57,952 bases of DNA, from the NCBI GenBank assembly GCA_020073375.1, contig JAIQFG010000017.1:1-57952 (forward strand), in the 5' to 3' direction. The position numbers and the translations under genes were made by a program. Below, piece by piece: positions 25,525 through 34,220 of the stretch. Every line of letters starts with the position of its first letter. Positions within the stretch are counted from its first letter, which is position 1. This DNA is from Terriglobia bacterium. Its GTDB lineage: Bacteria > Acidobacteriota > Terriglobia > Acidiferrales > UBA7541. A model generated the notes under the pieces. That model was not told the DNA's origin. It searched no databases and was given only the letters and a program-made list of their open reading frames with translations.

Positions 25525-27459
25525 GTGAATTCCGAACCCGATCTGCTTGGCCCGCTGCGCCGCTACTGGGGCTACGATGCGTTTCGCCCTTTGCAGGAGC
25601 GCATTGTGCGCAGCCTGCTCGGCGGGCGCGACGCCTGCGTGATCATGCCAACCGGGGGAGGAAAATCGCTTTGCTACCAGCTGCCCGCAGCGATGTCCGA
25701 GGGAAAAACCGCCGTCGTAATTTCGCCGTTGATTGCGCTAATGCAGGATCAGGTGGCGCAGCTGGACCTGATGGGAATTCCGTCTGCCGTGCTGAACAGT
25801 TCCGTGACGCCGTCGCAGCAGAGCAAAATCATTGAGAAAGCGAGGGCGGGGGAGTATCGCCTGCTGTATCTTTCGCCCGAGAGACTGGTGCGCGAGGATA
25901 CTTACGACTGGCTGCAGGGCGTCCCGGTCCTTTTTTTTGCCATCGATGAGGCGCATTGCATTTCGGAATGGGGCCACGAATTCCGGCCGGAGTACCGGCA
26001 ACTCAGCCGCCTGCGCAAGCAATTTCCGGACCGCGCCATCGCCGCATTCACGGCCAGCGCCACGCAGCACGTGCGGCATGACATCATTCGCCAGCTTCAG
26101 CTGAACGAACCGCACAAATATATCGCCAGCTTTCACCGGCCGAACCTGCGCTACGTCCTGCGCGAGTGCGACGCGCATTCGCAGACCGAGCTCCTGATGC
26201 GCGGCCTGCGCAGTTACGGCGACGCAAACATCATTGTTTACGCGCCGACGATCGCAAAGGTCGAATCCACCGTGGATTTTCTGCGCGAGCAGGGAATTAC
26301 GGCGGTGGCGTATCACGGGCAGATGAGCGCGGCGGATCGTAGAAAAAATCAGGAACGCTGGATGGCGGACGAAGCGCGGGTCATGGTCGGCACGATCGCC
26401 TTTGGGCTGGGCATCAATAAAGCCGCGGTGCGCGCCGTGATTCATCTTTCGCTGCCAAAATCAGTCGAGCAGTTTTACCAGGAAGCGGGCCGCGCCGGGC
26501 GCGACGGCCTGCCCGCCGATTGCGTAATGCTCTGGCAGAAGCGCGACGTCGGGTTGCTTACCTACTTCATCGAACAGATTGCCGATCCAGAGGAAGAAAA
26601 GCGCGCCTGGCAGAGGTATCGCGAGATTCGCGGGTTCGTCGAATCGCGGACTTGCCGCCACGCCCGCATCTGCGGGCACTTCGGTGAAAATAAAAAATGG
26701 GCGTCCTGCGGCGCGTGCGACGCTTGCGGGTACACGCCTGAATGGCTTGCGGCGCCCGTTGCGGAAAAGCAACCAAGGCGGCGCAAGGGAAAATCGCGCG
26801 GCGGTACGGACGCGTACCCCCTTTCCGCGCCAATCGTTTATTCCCGCGCCACTCCGGCTGCCGCGCCGGCTTCTTTGGATTTCGATCCGGCGTTGCGCGA
26901 CCTGCTGCGGGAATGGCGGCGGGATTCTTCCAACGAGCAGAATGTTCCCGCTTACGTCGTCATGCATGACACGACTCTGGAGGAAATCTGCCGCGTGCGC
27001 CCGGAATCCATCTCCGCGCTTTTGCATGTAACCGGCATTGGAGCGCGAAAAGCGGAAATGTACGGGTCGCAAATCCTAGGTGTGTTGAAGCGCTTTCGCG
27101 AGGGAGCGCGCGCCGCAGTTCAGGCGGAAAAGGGTGAAAAACCGGTGGAAGAGACGATGCGCCTGATTGCGGAAGGGCGAACGCTGGATGAAATCGCCAC
27201 GGCTCGCGGGCGGCGCCGGTCGACGATTGTCAGCATGGTTTCCGACCTGGTCGAACGCGGAATGGTCGAGTATCAACCGGAATGGGTGGACCAGGGAAGG
27301 CAAGCAGCGATCGAAGCAGCCTGCGCAAACATCGGCATGGAAAAACTTTCGCCCCTCAAAGAAGCTCTGCCCCCGGAATTCTCGTATGACGACATTCGCC
27401 TGGTGGTCGCATATCTCCGCAGCCGAAGCGAAGGGATGGCCGCGGCTGCTACGCCATGA
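25525..27459 (+). CDS. recQ: ATP-dependent DNA helicase RecQ
   Basis: A 644-residue superfamily 2 helicase from GTG 25525; a GTG at 25489 would add 12 unlikely residues. Motif I is PTGGGKSLCYQLPA, motif II FAIDEAHCISEWGHEFRPEY, and motif VI QEAGRAGRDG. The RecQ zinc site is CRHARICGHF...WASCGACDACGY. An HRDC domain follows (DLLREWRRDSSNEQNVPAYV...GIGARKAEMYG). The C-terminus has an additional helix-turn-helix (ETMRLIAEGRTLDEIATARG), as in RecQ/YpbB-type HTH_40 tails. RecQ unwinds DNA 3' to 5' in recombination and fork repair. A basic linker (about residues 412-450) separates the zinc and HRDC parts. Confidence 0.95.
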   Translation: MNSEPDLLGPLRRYWGYDAFRPLQERIVRSLLGGRDACVIMPTGGGKSLCYQLPAAMSEGKTAVVISPLIALMQDQVAQLDLMGIPSAVLNSSVTPSQQSKIIEKARAGEYRLLYLSPERLVREDTYDWLQGVPVLFFAIDEAHCISEWGHEFRPEYRQLSRLRKQFPDRAIAAFTASATQHVRHDIIRQLQLNEPHKYIASFHRPNLRYVLRECDAHSQTELLMRGLRSYGDANIIVYAPTIAKVESTVDFLREQGITAVAYHGQMSAADRRKNQERWMADEARVMVGTIAFGLGINKAAVRAVIHLSLPKSVEQFYQEAGRAGRDGLPADCVMLWQKRDVGLLTYFIEQIADPEEEKRAWQRYREIRGFVESRTCRHARICGHFGENKKWASCGACDACGYTPEWLAAPVAEKQPRRRKGKSRGGTDAYPLSAPIVYSRATPAAAPASLDFDPALRDLLREWRRDSSNEQNVPAYVVMHDTTLEEICRVRPESISALLHVTGIGARKAEMYGSQILGVLKRFREGARAAVQAEKGEKPVEETMRLIAEGRTLDEIATARGRRRSTIVSMVSDLVERGMVEYQPEWVDQGRQAAIEAACANIGMEKLSPLKEALPPEFSYDDIRLVVAYLRSRSEGMAAAATP

Positions 27460-27482
27460 GCAGCAAGCGAAAAGTGTGATTT

Positions 27483-27525
27483 TTGTGGCGCGGGCGTCCC
27501 GCCGGCGCCACAAGGCTGGCGCCAC
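27483..27525. repeat. GC-rich dyad after recQ
   Basis: TTGTGGCGCGGGCGTCCCGCCGGCGCCACAA forms an imperfect hairpin and is followed by GGCTGGCGCCACGATG. The GGCGTCCCGCCGGC core is shared with the 26-bp inverted repeat at 17575-17653. It lies between the convergent recQ and MFS genes and may double as a transcription stop. Confidence 0.5.
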
Positions 27526-27549
27526 GATGAAATAAATCTCGAATTCGCG

Positions 27550-28794
27550 TCAAACGCGCGAATGCGCCAACGGCACGGAGCCCGGCGTCTCTTCCCGCAG
27601 CGTCACCATTTCCAAATTGCCCATCAGCCGGTGCACGAACAGCCACGCGGGCACATAGAAGCAGCTCATCCCGAGCAGCACCGGCACGTAACCCACGCGC
27701 GGGATCACCAGCCCGGGAATAATTCCTGAAAACAGCGCGCCTCCCAGGCCTCCAATGCAAACGCCAAATCCGTTGGCGCTGCCCACGGCCTGCGCGGGAA
27801 ATACATCCGCGGGCGCGGTGAAAAGATTTGTCATCCATGCCTGGTGAGCGGCCGTGGCAAGGCCAAACATCAGGACCGCGAACCATGCGTCCTGCACAAT
27901 CACGCCCAGGCTGCATACCGGCATAATCACCGCGCAAAACAGGAGCGTCCTCTTTCGGGCTTTGCCGACGGTCCACCCATGTTTGATCAGCCGGCTGGAG
28001 ACAACGCCGCCGGCCAGCGCGCCGAGTCCCGAGATGCTGTAGACGATGATCAACGCGGTGCCGCGCTCGGACGGCGTGAAGTGGCGCACGTCGGTCAGAT
28101 ACGTCGGCAGCCAGAACAGGTAGAACCACCAGATCGGGTCGGTAAGAAATTTCGCCCAGGCGTAACCCCAGGCCTGCTTGTACTTCAACACGGCGCTTAT
28201 GGAAAGCTTCGATCCCGGCGCGGCGGCCGTGCCCGTTGTTTGCGGCAGGCGATAGGTCAACAGCCAGAAGGGCAGCCACAAAAAGCCAAGTCCGCCCATG
28301 ATCGCGAAACAATACTGCCACCCCAGCTTCAGCGCGATCAGGATTACCAGCGGCGGGCCCACAATGTTGGCGATGTTGGTGCCCGCGTTCACGATGCCCA
28401 TGGATGTGGCGCGTTCCTCGGGCGGAAACCATTCGGCGGCGGCCTTGCTGCACGCGGGGAAATTGGCGGATTCTCCCAAGCCAAGAACGGTGCGGAATAA
28501 TCCGAATTGCAACGCGCTGCCCGCGAACGCGTTGAGCGTCGCGGCGAGCGACCATACCACCACGGCGATTCCATAGCCGATCCGCGTGCCGTAGCGGTCC
28601 AGCAGCTTGCCGCCGGCGAGCGAACCCCCGGCGTAGGCCAGCTGGAATACCATCTGGATTGCGCCGTAGGCCGCGAGGCTAAAATGAAATTTGTCGCGAA
28701 TCTCCGGAAGAATCACGCCCAGAATCGCGCGATCCAGGTAGTTGATGGTCGTTGCAAAAAACAGCAGGCTGACAATCACCCAGCGTATTCGCAT
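27550..28794 (-). CDS. MFS transporter, anion:cation symporter (hexuronate/galactonate-like)
   Basis: A 414-residue, 12-helix carrier from ATG 28794 (MRIRWVIVSLLFFATTINYLDR), the usual start of the ACS branch of the MFS. The NYLDRAILGVILPEI first-helix end, the GGKLLDRYGTRIGYG loop and the GLGESANFPACSKAAAEWFPPEERATS block are characteristic of ExuT/DgoT-type symporters of sugar acids and similar carboxylates. A longer frame to 28842 is possible but has a poor start. No sugar-acid enzymes are adjacent, so the substrate is open. Confidence 0.9.
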   Translation of the reverse strand: MRIRWVIVSLLFFATTINYLDRAILGVILPEIRDKFHFSLAAYGAIQMVFQLAYAGGSLAGGKLLDRYGTRIGYGIAVVVWSLAATLNAFAGSALQFGLFRTVLGLGESANFPACSKAAAEWFPPEERATSMGIVNAGTNIANIVGPPLVILIALKLGWQYCFAIMGGLGFLWLPFWLLTYRLPQTTGTAAAPGSKLSISAVLKYKQAWGYAWAKFLTDPIWWFYLFWLPTYLTDVRHFTPSERGTALIIVYSISGLGALAGGVVSSRLIKHGWTVGKARKRTLLFCAVIMPVCSLGVIVQDAWFAVLMFGLATAAHQAWMTNLFTAPADVFPAQAVGSANGFGVCIGGLGGALFSGIIPGLVIPRVGYVPVLLGMSCFYVPAWLFVHRLMGNLEMVTLREETPGSVPLAHSRV

Positions 28795-28866
28795 GTGCGG
28801 GGGATCATACTCCAGATTCGGGGCATTTCTACAACGGGACAAACCCTTGAGGTTTCGGAACTTCCG

Positions 28867-30681
28867 TTATCCGCTGTTGCCGATGCGCGCGGCGCGCACG
28901 CCCTCGGGCCCGGGCGCCGAGGCGGATGAATTTATCGCGGGTTCGGGAATTTGCTCCGCGGAAAATTCGTATCTTTCCTTAATCAATTTCGCAATGGCCT
29001 CGGAGAGATCGTGGATGTGGCCGATGCGAAACCGTTGTTCGACTTTGCGGACATCGGATGCCAGGGCGTGATCGTGGAACACGCCGCCGATCCAGTTGGA
29101 GAAATCCCCGCGGTGGGCGTGTTCCGCGACCACTGAGGCGGGGGCCTTGGCCAATAACGCCACAAATTCCTTCAGCGTTCGCGCCGGGCCATCGAGAACC
29201 ACTCCCTGGTCGACGAACCAGAATCCCTGCTCGGCGAGCAATTGCACGTCGAGGTACTTGGCCTTGTGCCGGACGTGGGACGTTAGGCGGGGGAAAAGTG
29301 TGAATCTCAGCAGTTTGTTTCCTGATTCTTCAATACCAGGAAGCAGCACGGCTTCCTCCATGCCCAGCGAAGATAGAACCGCTGTGCTATCCGCTCCAAT
29401 TCCTCTGGCCGCTAAAATATCGGTGAGGGCCTGAATTTCGCGCGGGTCGGTCGTGCGTTTGATAATCACGCCTTCCATCGCGCGGCGCAGATTGGGGTGC
29501 AGGTCGGACATGCGGTACGTGACCAGCGTGTACGCGCCCAGCGTGAGGTCCAGCAATTCATTCACGTTTGGTTCGTGCAGGAAGTAATGAGCCTCATCGA
29601 TCACGATGCGGTGGGGCAAGCCCGTCGCTCTCCGGATTGCAACCAGCATGGGAAGCAGTGATTTCAGATAATTCACCTTTTCCTGGTAGGGCGCGTGCGA
29701 CAGGTCCATGACGACACTCATGTCCGGATGCCGGAGCACGCGAGCCAGCACCGGCAATTCCGGGGGAGGATCATCTCCCCCAAAAACCACAACACCAGGC
29801 AGTCCTTCCAGCGTGCGGTAGTCTCCCTCTGGATCGATCACGAAGACCGAGTAGCCCTGAAGAATCAGCTGTTCGCAGGCCAGCCCGGTCACCCATGATT
29901 TGCCGGAGCGAGGGTCGCCCGCAATCAGCATGTTTCGGCCGCGAAGCGCGAGCGTCAGTTCGTGTCCGTCCTGTGCGGTTCCCAGCGACAGCCGGTGTTG
30001 ACCGATTTGTTCGGGCGGGAGACGTAAATCTCTTGCCACTCGCCGGATGTATCCGGCAACTGCGGTCGGACCATCCCCGTGAAGGACCTCATCGGCGACT
30101 TTTTGCAGGATCTGGCTGCCCCAACTGACCGCGACGCCCAACTCGCATGTAGCGAGAAGATCGTGGTCGTTTTCCGCGTCACCAATCGCCAACGCATTGT
30201 GAACCGACAGCCTGAGCGTGGCCAGTGCCTCGCGCAGCCCCATGCCTTTGCTGACCGCCTGTGGAAGCACCATGAGCCGCCCACGGTTGAAGAGCAGTAC
30301 GAGGGGCAATTCCAGGTCTCGAATCACGGAGAGAACTTGCGGCGCGGCGGCCGCATCCAGTTCCACGACGCATTGACCGGCCTTGAATTGCATGCCGCGC
30401 CGGCTGAGTTCTTGCATTAGTGGAAGGGATGAAGAACTGGAAACGAGCCGCGAATGGCCGTTGGGAAACCACAAGACCGCGCCGTTCTCGGCCACCACGC
30501 CGTCGACAAAACCCAAGTCTCCGGCAACCTGTTCGAGTTCACTGAGAATGCGGCCGGTTACAATCAATACGGCGATTCCGCGCGAACGCACTTCGGCGAT
30601 GGCTTTTCTGACTTCCGCGTCCAGGACTCCGTCCCGGGCGATCGTTCCATCGTAGTCCAGCGCGAGCACGCCAAATTTCAT
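28867..30681 (-). CDS. HAD phosphatase fused to a HerA-like (DUF87) ATPase
   Basis: A 604-residue two-domain protein. Residues 1-230 are a Cof-type HAD phosphatase with LALDYDGTIARDG (nucleophile Asp), the LIVTGR motif and the AIGDAENDHDLL metal-binding motif. Residues 240-600 are a HerA/VirB4-class ATPase with Walker A AGDPRSGKSWVTG, the FVIDPEGDYRTL segment and Walker B RIVIDEAHYFLHE. HerA ATPases normally work as hexamers on DNA with nucleases; here the partner is a phosphatase and no nuclease gene is nearby. AGGT precedes the ATG. It is downstream of the Crp/Fnr gene on the same strand (107-base gap with a GC dyad and an AAAAAATATTTTTT palindrome). Confidence 0.82.
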   Translation of the reverse strand: MKFGVLALDYDGTIARDGVLDAEVRKAIAEVRSRGIAVLIVTGRILSELEQVAGDLGFVDGVVAENGAVLWFPNGHSRLVSSSSSLPLMQELSRRGMQFKAGQCVVELDAAAAPQVLSVIRDLELPLVLLFNRGRLMVLPQAVSKGMGLREALATLRLSVHNALAIGDAENDHDLLATCELGVAVSWGSQILQKVADEVLHGDGPTAVAGYIRRVARDLRLPPEQIGQHRLSLGTAQDGHELTLALRGRNMLIAGDPRSGKSWVTGLACEQLILQGYSVFVIDPEGDYRTLEGLPGVVVFGGDDPPPELPVLARVLRHPDMSVVMDLSHAPYQEKVNYLKSLLPMLVAIRRATGLPHRIVIDEAHYFLHEPNVNELLDLTLGAYTLVTYRMSDLHPNLRRAMEGVIIKRTTDPREIQALTDILAARGIGADSTAVLSSLGMEEAVLLPGIEESGNKLLRFTLFPRLTSHVRHKAKYLDVQLLAEQGFWFVDQGVVLDGPARTLKEFVALLAKAPASVVAEHAHRGDFSNWIGGVFHDHALASDVRKVEQRFRIGHIHDLSEAIAKLIKERYEFSAEQIPEPAINSSASAPGPEGVRAARIGNSG

Positions 30682-30787
30682 GGTCGTTTACCTAAAAAAT
30701 ATTTTTTATGTTTTGGCCCGGCGAATTTCCCCGCCGGCCCCGAACTCTTAATGGCCGGTGGCATCAGCTGGCGAGGGGTATCGTTCG

Positions 30788-31588
30788 CTACTGCACACGG
30801 TCCGCGCGAACCCGCCAGGTGCTGCAGGACTCTTTGACAGGCGCGGCATGATCGGTTTCCCGAAACGAGTCCGAAACGTTGGCCACATTTTCCAGGGCCG
30901 CGCGATCCGGGATGTTGAGCATCGATCCCTGGATGGAAATCAGGTGGCGATTCTTGAATTCGCTCAAGGTACGCGTAACCGTCTCGCGAGTGGTGCCGAT
31001 GAATTCTGCGACCTCTTCATGCGTCAGGGGCATGGTGATCCGCGTGCCCGTCCTGGTCTTCGGTACATTCACCGACCACGTCAGCAGGAGCCGGGCGAGT
31101 TTTTCATTCGCGGAAGACGACAGCCCGACGGTCCTCAACTGCTCGCAAGCGGCGGTGTATTGCGAGCCCATCTGGCTCAGAACGTTCTGGGAGGCCTCGG
31201 GATGGCCGGCGAGGTAGCGATGAAAGTCTTCCTTGCGGACAAAGGCAACCTGGCACGGGTGCAGAGTCTCGGCCGTGACTTCGTATGCGGTGCCGGCCAT
31301 GGTGGCGACCAGGCCAAGCAGCTCGCCGGCGCGGGCGATTCTCATGATAAGGGTCTTGCCTTCGCTCGAGCTGATGGAAAGTTTCACTTCGCCCTCGCAC
31401 AGGACAAAAACTCCGCGCGCCTCCTGCCTTTCAACAAACAGGAGCGCCCCTTTCGGGTAAGTCGAGGTGGACTTGATGCCGTCGAATTCCTTCAATGCGG
31501 CTGGGCCCAGATGGCAGAAGAATCCCGCACCGTTCAACTTGCAAGTCTTGCAGCCATCGTTCAGTTCCAATCCGTATGGACCTTTCAT
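30788..31588 (-). CDS. Crp/Fnr family regulator with FNR-like cysteines
   Basis: A 266-residue regulator. ATG 31588 has GGAGG five bases upstream. The N-terminus carries Cys13, Cys16 and Cys25 (GCKTCKLNGAGFFCHLG). Cys112 (AETLHPCQVAF) falls where FNR has its fourth cluster ligand, so an oxygen-labile Fe-S cluster is plausible. The sensor domain (RAGELLGLVATMAG) lacks cAMP-contacting residues. The recognition helix TRETVTRTL matches CRP (SRETVGRIL) rather than FNR, predicting TGTGA half-sites. Such sites occur at 31933-31948 and 32045-32060 upstream of its operon. STAS is the gene just before (22 nt). Confidence 0.88.
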   Translation of the reverse strand: MKGPYGLELNDGCKTCKLNGAGFFCHLGPAALKEFDGIKSTSTYPKGALLFVERQEARGVFVLCEGEVKLSISSSEGKTLIMRIARAGELLGLVATMAGTAYEVTAETLHPCQVAFVRKEDFHRYLAGHPEASQNVLSQMGSQYTAACEQLRTVGLSSSANEKLARLLLTWSVNVPKTRTGTRITMPLTHEEVAEFIGTTRETVTRTLSEFKNRHLISIQGSMLNIPDRAALENVANVSDSFRETDHAAPVKESCSTWRVRADRVQ

Positions 31589-31610
31589 GACGTCCTCCTC
31601 AGTGTGTTTC

Positions 31611-31913
31611 CTACGAGTTTGTTGCATTGCCCTGTCGCGCAATCTCTGCGTAGTATTTTGTCAGCGGCGTATCCGCCAAGAATTCCGCGCCCGTTCTGGA
31701 ATGAATTTCAGACAGCGTTTTTTGACCATCGGTATCGGCAAATGTGAGGCCGCGAAGATCGACGACCAGCTTTCCGGAGTTCAGCGAAGGCTCAAGAGCT
31801 TGCCAAGCGCGATCCAGCTCCGAAACTCGGGTGCCCGCAAGTTTTCCTTCGATCTTGAGCGTCACGGTTTCTCCCTGATCTTGATTGACGGTTATTCTCA
31901 ACATCACTGCCAC
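31611..31913 (-). CDS. STAS-domain protein (anti-sigma factor antagonist-like)
   Basis: A 100-residue single STAS domain: LRITVNQDQGETVTLKIEGKL, KLVVDLRGLTFADTDGQKTL and a C-terminal helix. The usual DSSG phosphorylation loop reads DTDG, retaining a Thr at the acceptor position. No anti-sigma kinase is encoded in the window. Translation probably starts at GTG 31913 or ATG 31904; neither has a clear ribosome-binding site. It is co-directional with the Crp/Fnr gene (22-nt gap) and is probably transcribed with it from a promoter carrying two Crp-type sites. Confidence 0.8.
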   Translation of the reverse strand: MAVMLRITVNQDQGETVTLKIEGKLAGTRVSELDRAWQALEPSLNSGKLVVDLRGLTFADTDGQKTLSEIHSRTGAEFLADTPLTKYYAEIARQGNATNS

Positions 31914-31932
31914 TCATGCTGTTGCATATTGA

Positions 31933-31948
31933 TGTGATAGCAATCACA
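31933..31948. promoter_or_regulatory. Crp/Fnr-type site 1 (perfect dyad)
   Basis: TGTGATAGCAATCACA is an exact TGTGA-N6-TCACA palindrome. It lies 20 bases upstream of the STAS start, so it is within the leader or core promoter of the STAS-crp operon. Its position relative to the predicted start region would suit repression (autoregulation) better than class II activation. Confidence 0.65.
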
Positions 31949-32044
31949 CAGCCAAAACATTGGCAAAGGGAGATTCCTTCTAAGTCTTTGCAGATTAATC
32001 GTTTAGATGGAGTGCGGAAGTTGTATGGAGAGGCTGCGGATGAT

Positions 32045-32060
32045 TGTGACGAAAATCACT
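32045..32060. promoter_or_regulatory. Crp/Fnr-type site 2
   Basis: TGTGACGAAAATCACT matches TGTGA-N6-TCACA at nine of ten positions. On the minus strand a TACAAC at 32025-32020 could be a -10 box, placing the site about 40 bases upstream of a start near 32012, a class II activator geometry for STAS-crp. It overlaps the edge of the hairpin at 32059-32076. Confidence 0.55.
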
Positions 32061-32076
32061 GACGAAGGATCGTCAG
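32059..32076 (-). terminator. Possible terminator hairpin of the sigma-54 activator gene
   Basis: CTGACGA/TCGTCAG, a 7-bp perfect stem with a 4-nt loop, begins seven bases after the activator's stop codon. On the minus strand it is followed by TGATTTTCG, a weak T-tract; on the plus strand by TTTTG. Termination may be partial, so read-through into STAS-crp is possible. Confidence 0.4.
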
Positions 32077-32082
32077 TTTTGA

Positions 32083-33882
32083 CTAGATATAGTCTGTTCG
32101 TTCGATTCCCAGCTTCTTCAGCTTGGAATTCAGCGTAGTCCTGATCAGGCCCAGCCGGGCGGCGGCGCCGTGCGGCCCTGAAATCTTGCCTTTTGTTTCG
32201 CGGAGCACGCGGAGGATGTGTTCTCGTTCCTTTGACTCCAAAGTAGCGTCCTGGAGCTCAGGGCGAGCTTCATCGGGCATTTCCAATTCAGCCAGAGGAG
32301 CACGCAAGACGGGCCCCTTGGTAAGGATGACGGCGCGTTCGACGAAGTTCTCCAGCTCGCGGATGTTTCCCGGCCAATCCCAGCGGGTCAAGGCGCGCAT
32401 GGTTGCCGGCTCGATGGTTTCAATCTTCTTATAAAGACGCCGGGCGTGCTTATCGACGAAGTAGCGCACCAGAAGTGGTATGTCTTCGCGGCGCTCCCGC
32501 AAGGGGGGAAGCAGGATCGGAAAAACGCGCAGGCGGTAATAAAGGTCGCTGCGGAACGTTCGGTCGGCCACCATTTGCGTCAGGTCGCGATTGGTCGCAG
32601 CGACCAGCCGCACGTTTACCGGAATGGTTTGTGTTCCTCCCAGCCTCTCGAATTCCTTCTCTTGCAGGGCGCGCAGGATTTTCGGCTGCAACTCTAGTGG
32701 CAGATCGCCAATCTCGTCCAGGAACAGTGTGCCCTTGTGAGCCAGTTCCAGGCGGCCGATCTTGCGGTCGATGGCTCCGGTAAACGCCCCTTTTTCGTGG
32801 CCGAATAATTCACTTTCGAGGAGGCCCGTAGGGATGGCGGCGCAGTTCAGCTTAACGAGCGTGCGCTGATTTCTGGGGCTCAGGTAATGGATAGCCCTCG
32901 CGATGACGTCTTTTCCAACCCCGGTTTCGCCGAGAATCAAAACGGTCACGTCGGTGGCGGCGACGGTCTCGACATGCTTTAGGACGCGCTTCAGGCCAAC
33001 GCTCTCGCCAATAATCTCCTCGAATTTGGAGTCGGTGCTGAGTTCCTCCTCCAGATAGCGCCTCTCCTGCTCGCTTCGCCGGAGGGCCTCTTCCGCTTCG
33101 CGCTTTTCTGATAAATCACGGATGACGCTCAGGACCACGCGCCCTTTCGCCGTCTCCACCGGGCCGAGCATGATGTCGGCAGGGAACTCGCTGCCGTCCT
33201 TGCGCCGGCCATAAAGGTCCAGGCCGGCGCCCATGGGGCGCACGCTGGCTTTGGCTCCGTATTCCTTGCGACGGTCCGGATGCGCGCGGCGGAAGCGTTC
33301 GGGAACCAGGATATCCACGGATTGTCCCAGCAATTCGTCCCGCTTGTAGCCGAAGGAAGATTCCACGCGCGCGTTCACGCTGGTGATTCGTCCCTCGGCA
33401 TCGCTGGCAATGATCGCATCCGGAGAGAACTCGAACAGGGCGCGAAACAACACCTCGCTGCGGTGGATCGCTTCCTGAGCGTACTTCCGGTCGGAAATGT
33501 CCCGGATCACGCTCAGCACCACGGGCCCTCCGGCTGTTTCCACCGGGCTCAGCATGATGTCGACGGGGAACTCGCTGCTGTCCTTGCGACGGCCGAACAG
33601 TTCCAGTCCTGCGCCCATGGGGCGGATGCTCGCGTGGGCCTTGTAGGCTTGGCGATGTTCCGGATGACCCTGGCGGAATCGCTCGGGTACGAGGATTTCG
33701 ATCGGCTGACCGATGAGTTCCTCACGGTTGTACCCGAATGTCTTGTCCACCTGTCCATTGACCGAAGTGATGCGGCCATTTGCGTCCGTCACGACGATGG
33801 CGTCGGGAGAGGATTCGAATAGCTTCTCGAAAAGTGCTTGCGGCTGAGAGGGTTGCGGCATTGGTCCTGACGGCGCACTCAT
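32083..33882 (-). CDS. Sigma-54 interaction regulator with two near-identical PAS domains
   Basis: A 599-residue enhancer-binding protein without a receiver domain. Two PAS domains (about residues 15-135 and 140-260) are almost copies of each other (both contain [29 protein letters not shown] and VVLSVIRD). A short coiled coil leads to the AAA+ domain with Walker [16 protein letters not shown], the GAFTGA sigma-54 loop and Walker [14 protein letters not shown] Fis-type helix-turn-helix ends the protein ([21 protein letters not shown]). It should activate sigma-54 promoters in response to a PAS signal, possibly redox or a small ligand. Divergent from hsp20 across 338 bases. Confidence 0.93.
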   Translation of the reverse strand: MSAPSGPMPQPSQPQALFEKLFESSPDAIVVTDANGRITSVNGQVDKTFGYNREELIGQPIEILVPERFRQGHPEHRQAYKAHASIRPMGAGLELFGRRKDSSEFPVDIMLSPVETAGGPVVLSVIRDISDRKYAQEAIHRSEVLFRALFEFSPDAIIASDAEGRITSVNARVESSFGYKRDELLGQSVDILVPERFRRAHPDRRKEYGAKASVRPMGAGLDLYGRRKDGSEFPADIMLGPVETAKGRVVLSVIRDLSEKREAEEALRRSEQERRYLEEELSTDSKFEEIIGESVGLKRVLKHVETVAATDVTVLILGETGVGKDVIARAIHYLSPRNQRTLVKLNCAAIPTGLLESELFGHEKGAFTGAIDRKIGRLELAHKGTLFLDEIGDLPLELQPKILRALQEKEFERLGGTQTIPVNVRLVAATNRDLTQMVADRTFRSDLYYRLRVFPILLPPLRERREDIPLLVRYFVDKHARRLYKKIETIEPATMRALTRWDWPGNIRELENFVERAVILTKGPVLRAPLAELEMPDEARPELQDATLESKEREHILRVLRETKGKISGPHGAAARLGLIRTTLNSKLKKLGIERTDYI

Positions 33883-34220
33883 AGTATCTCATCCCCACGC
33901 TTTCGACAGGCCCATACTGAGTTAATTGCTACACAAAATCATACATCCCCGCCGGATTCAAGGGGCATGTGGAAATGGACATCGGGGCCGTGGAATGGGG
34001 CGAATTTAGCAGAGACGAGAAAACAGTTCGGTTAATACAGTGAACTGTGACGCAGGGCACATCTTTTCATATCACTCCGGATTAGAAACGTTAAGGATGC
34101 AGAGTGTTGGACGGGATCATTGGATTTCCATCAAGGGATTTCCATCAGGTTGATGGGAGTCTTCCATTCCGCCTTCATTGGCCCTGCCTTTCAAGGACAT
34201 GCAAATACGAGGTGAGAAAA
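33883..34220. other. Divergent promoter region, sigma-54 activator / Hsp20
   Basis: 338 bases without a gene. It contains a Crp-type site at 34046-34061 facing hsp20. No -24/-12 (TGGC-N8-TGC) sigma-54 promoter was recognised. A partly repeated GGGATCATTGGATTTCCATCAAGGGATTTCCATCAGG stretch (two TGGATTTCCATCA/GGGATTTCCATCA units, 34119-34149) precedes the Hsp20 start; its meaning is unknown. Confidence 0.5.
34046..34061. promoter_or_regulatory. Crp/Fnr-type site 3, upstream of hsp20
   Basis: TGTGACGCAGGGCACA matches TGTGA-N6-TCACA at nine of ten positions. Its centre is about 167 bases before the Hsp20 start codon. A TTAGAA at 34082-34087 would be a suitably placed weak -10 box for a class II promoter. 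Inference. Confidence 0.5.

Noticed and set aside
28867..30681. HerA-like ATPase as part of an anti-phage system
   Set aside because: No nuclease, SIR2 or DUF4297 partner is encoded nearby; neighbours are stress and regulatory genes.
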